Assembly (NCBI RefSeq): GCF_001541225.1
Contig: NZ_LMTS01000064.1
Span: 1 to 37,090 of the forward strand
DNA from: Variovorax sp. WDL1
GTDB taxonomy: Bacteria > Pseudomonadota > Gammaproteobacteria > Burkholderiales > Burkholderiaceae_C
Length of the DNA: 37,090 bases
Direction: 5' to 3'
Shown: positions 37,054-37,090 of the stretch, in pieces
How positions within the stretch are numbered: the stretch's first letter is position 1
Layout of the letters: the number at the start of each line of letters is the position of its first letter
Made by a program: the position numbers and the translations under genes
The notes under the pieces: generated by a model
What the model was told of the DNA's origin: nothing
Databases searched by the model: none
Seen by the model: only the letters and a program-made list of their open reading frames with translations

Positions 37054-37090
37054 ATGGCAAAAGGAAAATTCACCCGCACGAAGCCGCACG
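37054..37090 (+). CDS. tuf: Elongation factor Tu, 5' end only
   Basis: The first 12 codons (MAKGKFTRTKPH) match the EF-Tu N-terminus, which carries aminoacyl-tRNA to the ribosome; the rest lies beyond the window. AAGGA at 37042-37046 is the ribosome-binding site, 7 bases from the ATG. Position after fusA makes the assignment firm despite the short length. Confidence 0.93.
   Translation, partial: MAKGKFTRTKPH

Overview
This is a gene-dense, high-GC chromosomal segment from a betaproteobacterium. It is most likely a member of the Comamonadaceae (Variovorax, Ramlibacter or a close relative). Three things point there: the str operon order rpsL-rpsG-fusA-tuf, the gatB-gatA-gatC block divergent from mreB-mreC-mreD-mrdA, and a Bug-type solute-binding protein beside catabolic genes. 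A family of intergenic repeats carrying the 18-mer GCGACACGAAGTGCGCGC also resembles spacers I recall from Variovorax-like genomes; that is memory, not a search. I see no prophage, insertion sequence, tRNA, rRNA or CRISPR array. The window is mainly core chromosome with small catabolic clusters.

Layout. At 119-1526 a cysteine hydrolase resembling biuret amidohydrolase is followed by a GntR/FCD regulator. At 1639-4881 a flavin monooxygenase and a Bug solute-binding protein lie on the minus strand, divergent from a LysR regulator with a T-N11-A site between them. At 4894-7093 there are an exonuclease III homologue, pyrE and a DUF4124 protein; the first two have start codons only 13 bp apart. 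At 7101-10567 (minus) lies gatB-gatA-gatC, and at 10807-15503 (plus) the rod-shape operon mreB-mreC-mreD-mrdA. A 369-bp spacer then holds two tandem minus-strand terminators and a folded region behind a GMC oxidoreductase (15873-17507, minus).

At 17642-21349 a four-gene MCE/Mla-type lipid ABC transporter (STAS-fused permease, ATPase, MlaD-like protein, PqiC-like lipoprotein) is followed by a YfcE-like phosphodiesterase. A MarC protein and an SDR run on the minus strand. At 23306-25529 an HCCA-isomerase-like protein, a dienelactone hydrolase and an exported amidohydrolase form a compact group, followed by a convergent LysR gene. At 26820-29441 come a small exported protein with an internal duplication, a CorA-type transporter and hemB. 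The 301-bp hemB-hemJ spacer carries the best non-coding signal in the window: a promoter-like pair, a hairpin presenting CCTCCC in its loop, and a strong terminator. Then hemJ, a VanZ-domain protein, a [2Fe-2S] protein, an alpha/beta hydrolase and a D,D-carboxypeptidase run on the plus strand. The window ends in the str operon, with tuf cut off after 12 codons.

How the parts fit. Translation (GatCAB, S12, S7, EF-G, EF-Tu), cell-wall elongation (MreBCD, PBP2, D,D-carboxypeptidase), envelope lipid transport and haem synthesis (HemB, HemJ) make up the housekeeping content. The hydrolase/monooxygenase/Bug and isomerase/dienelactone hydrolase/amidohydrolase groups look like aromatic or organic-acid catabolism whose substrates cannot be named from sequence. 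I see no strong case for a wholly new multi-gene system. The most promising leads are the anti-Shine-Dalgarno-loop RNA at about 29592-29694, the folded region with tandem terminators at 15652-15802, and the repeat family whose tail abuts the str promoter.
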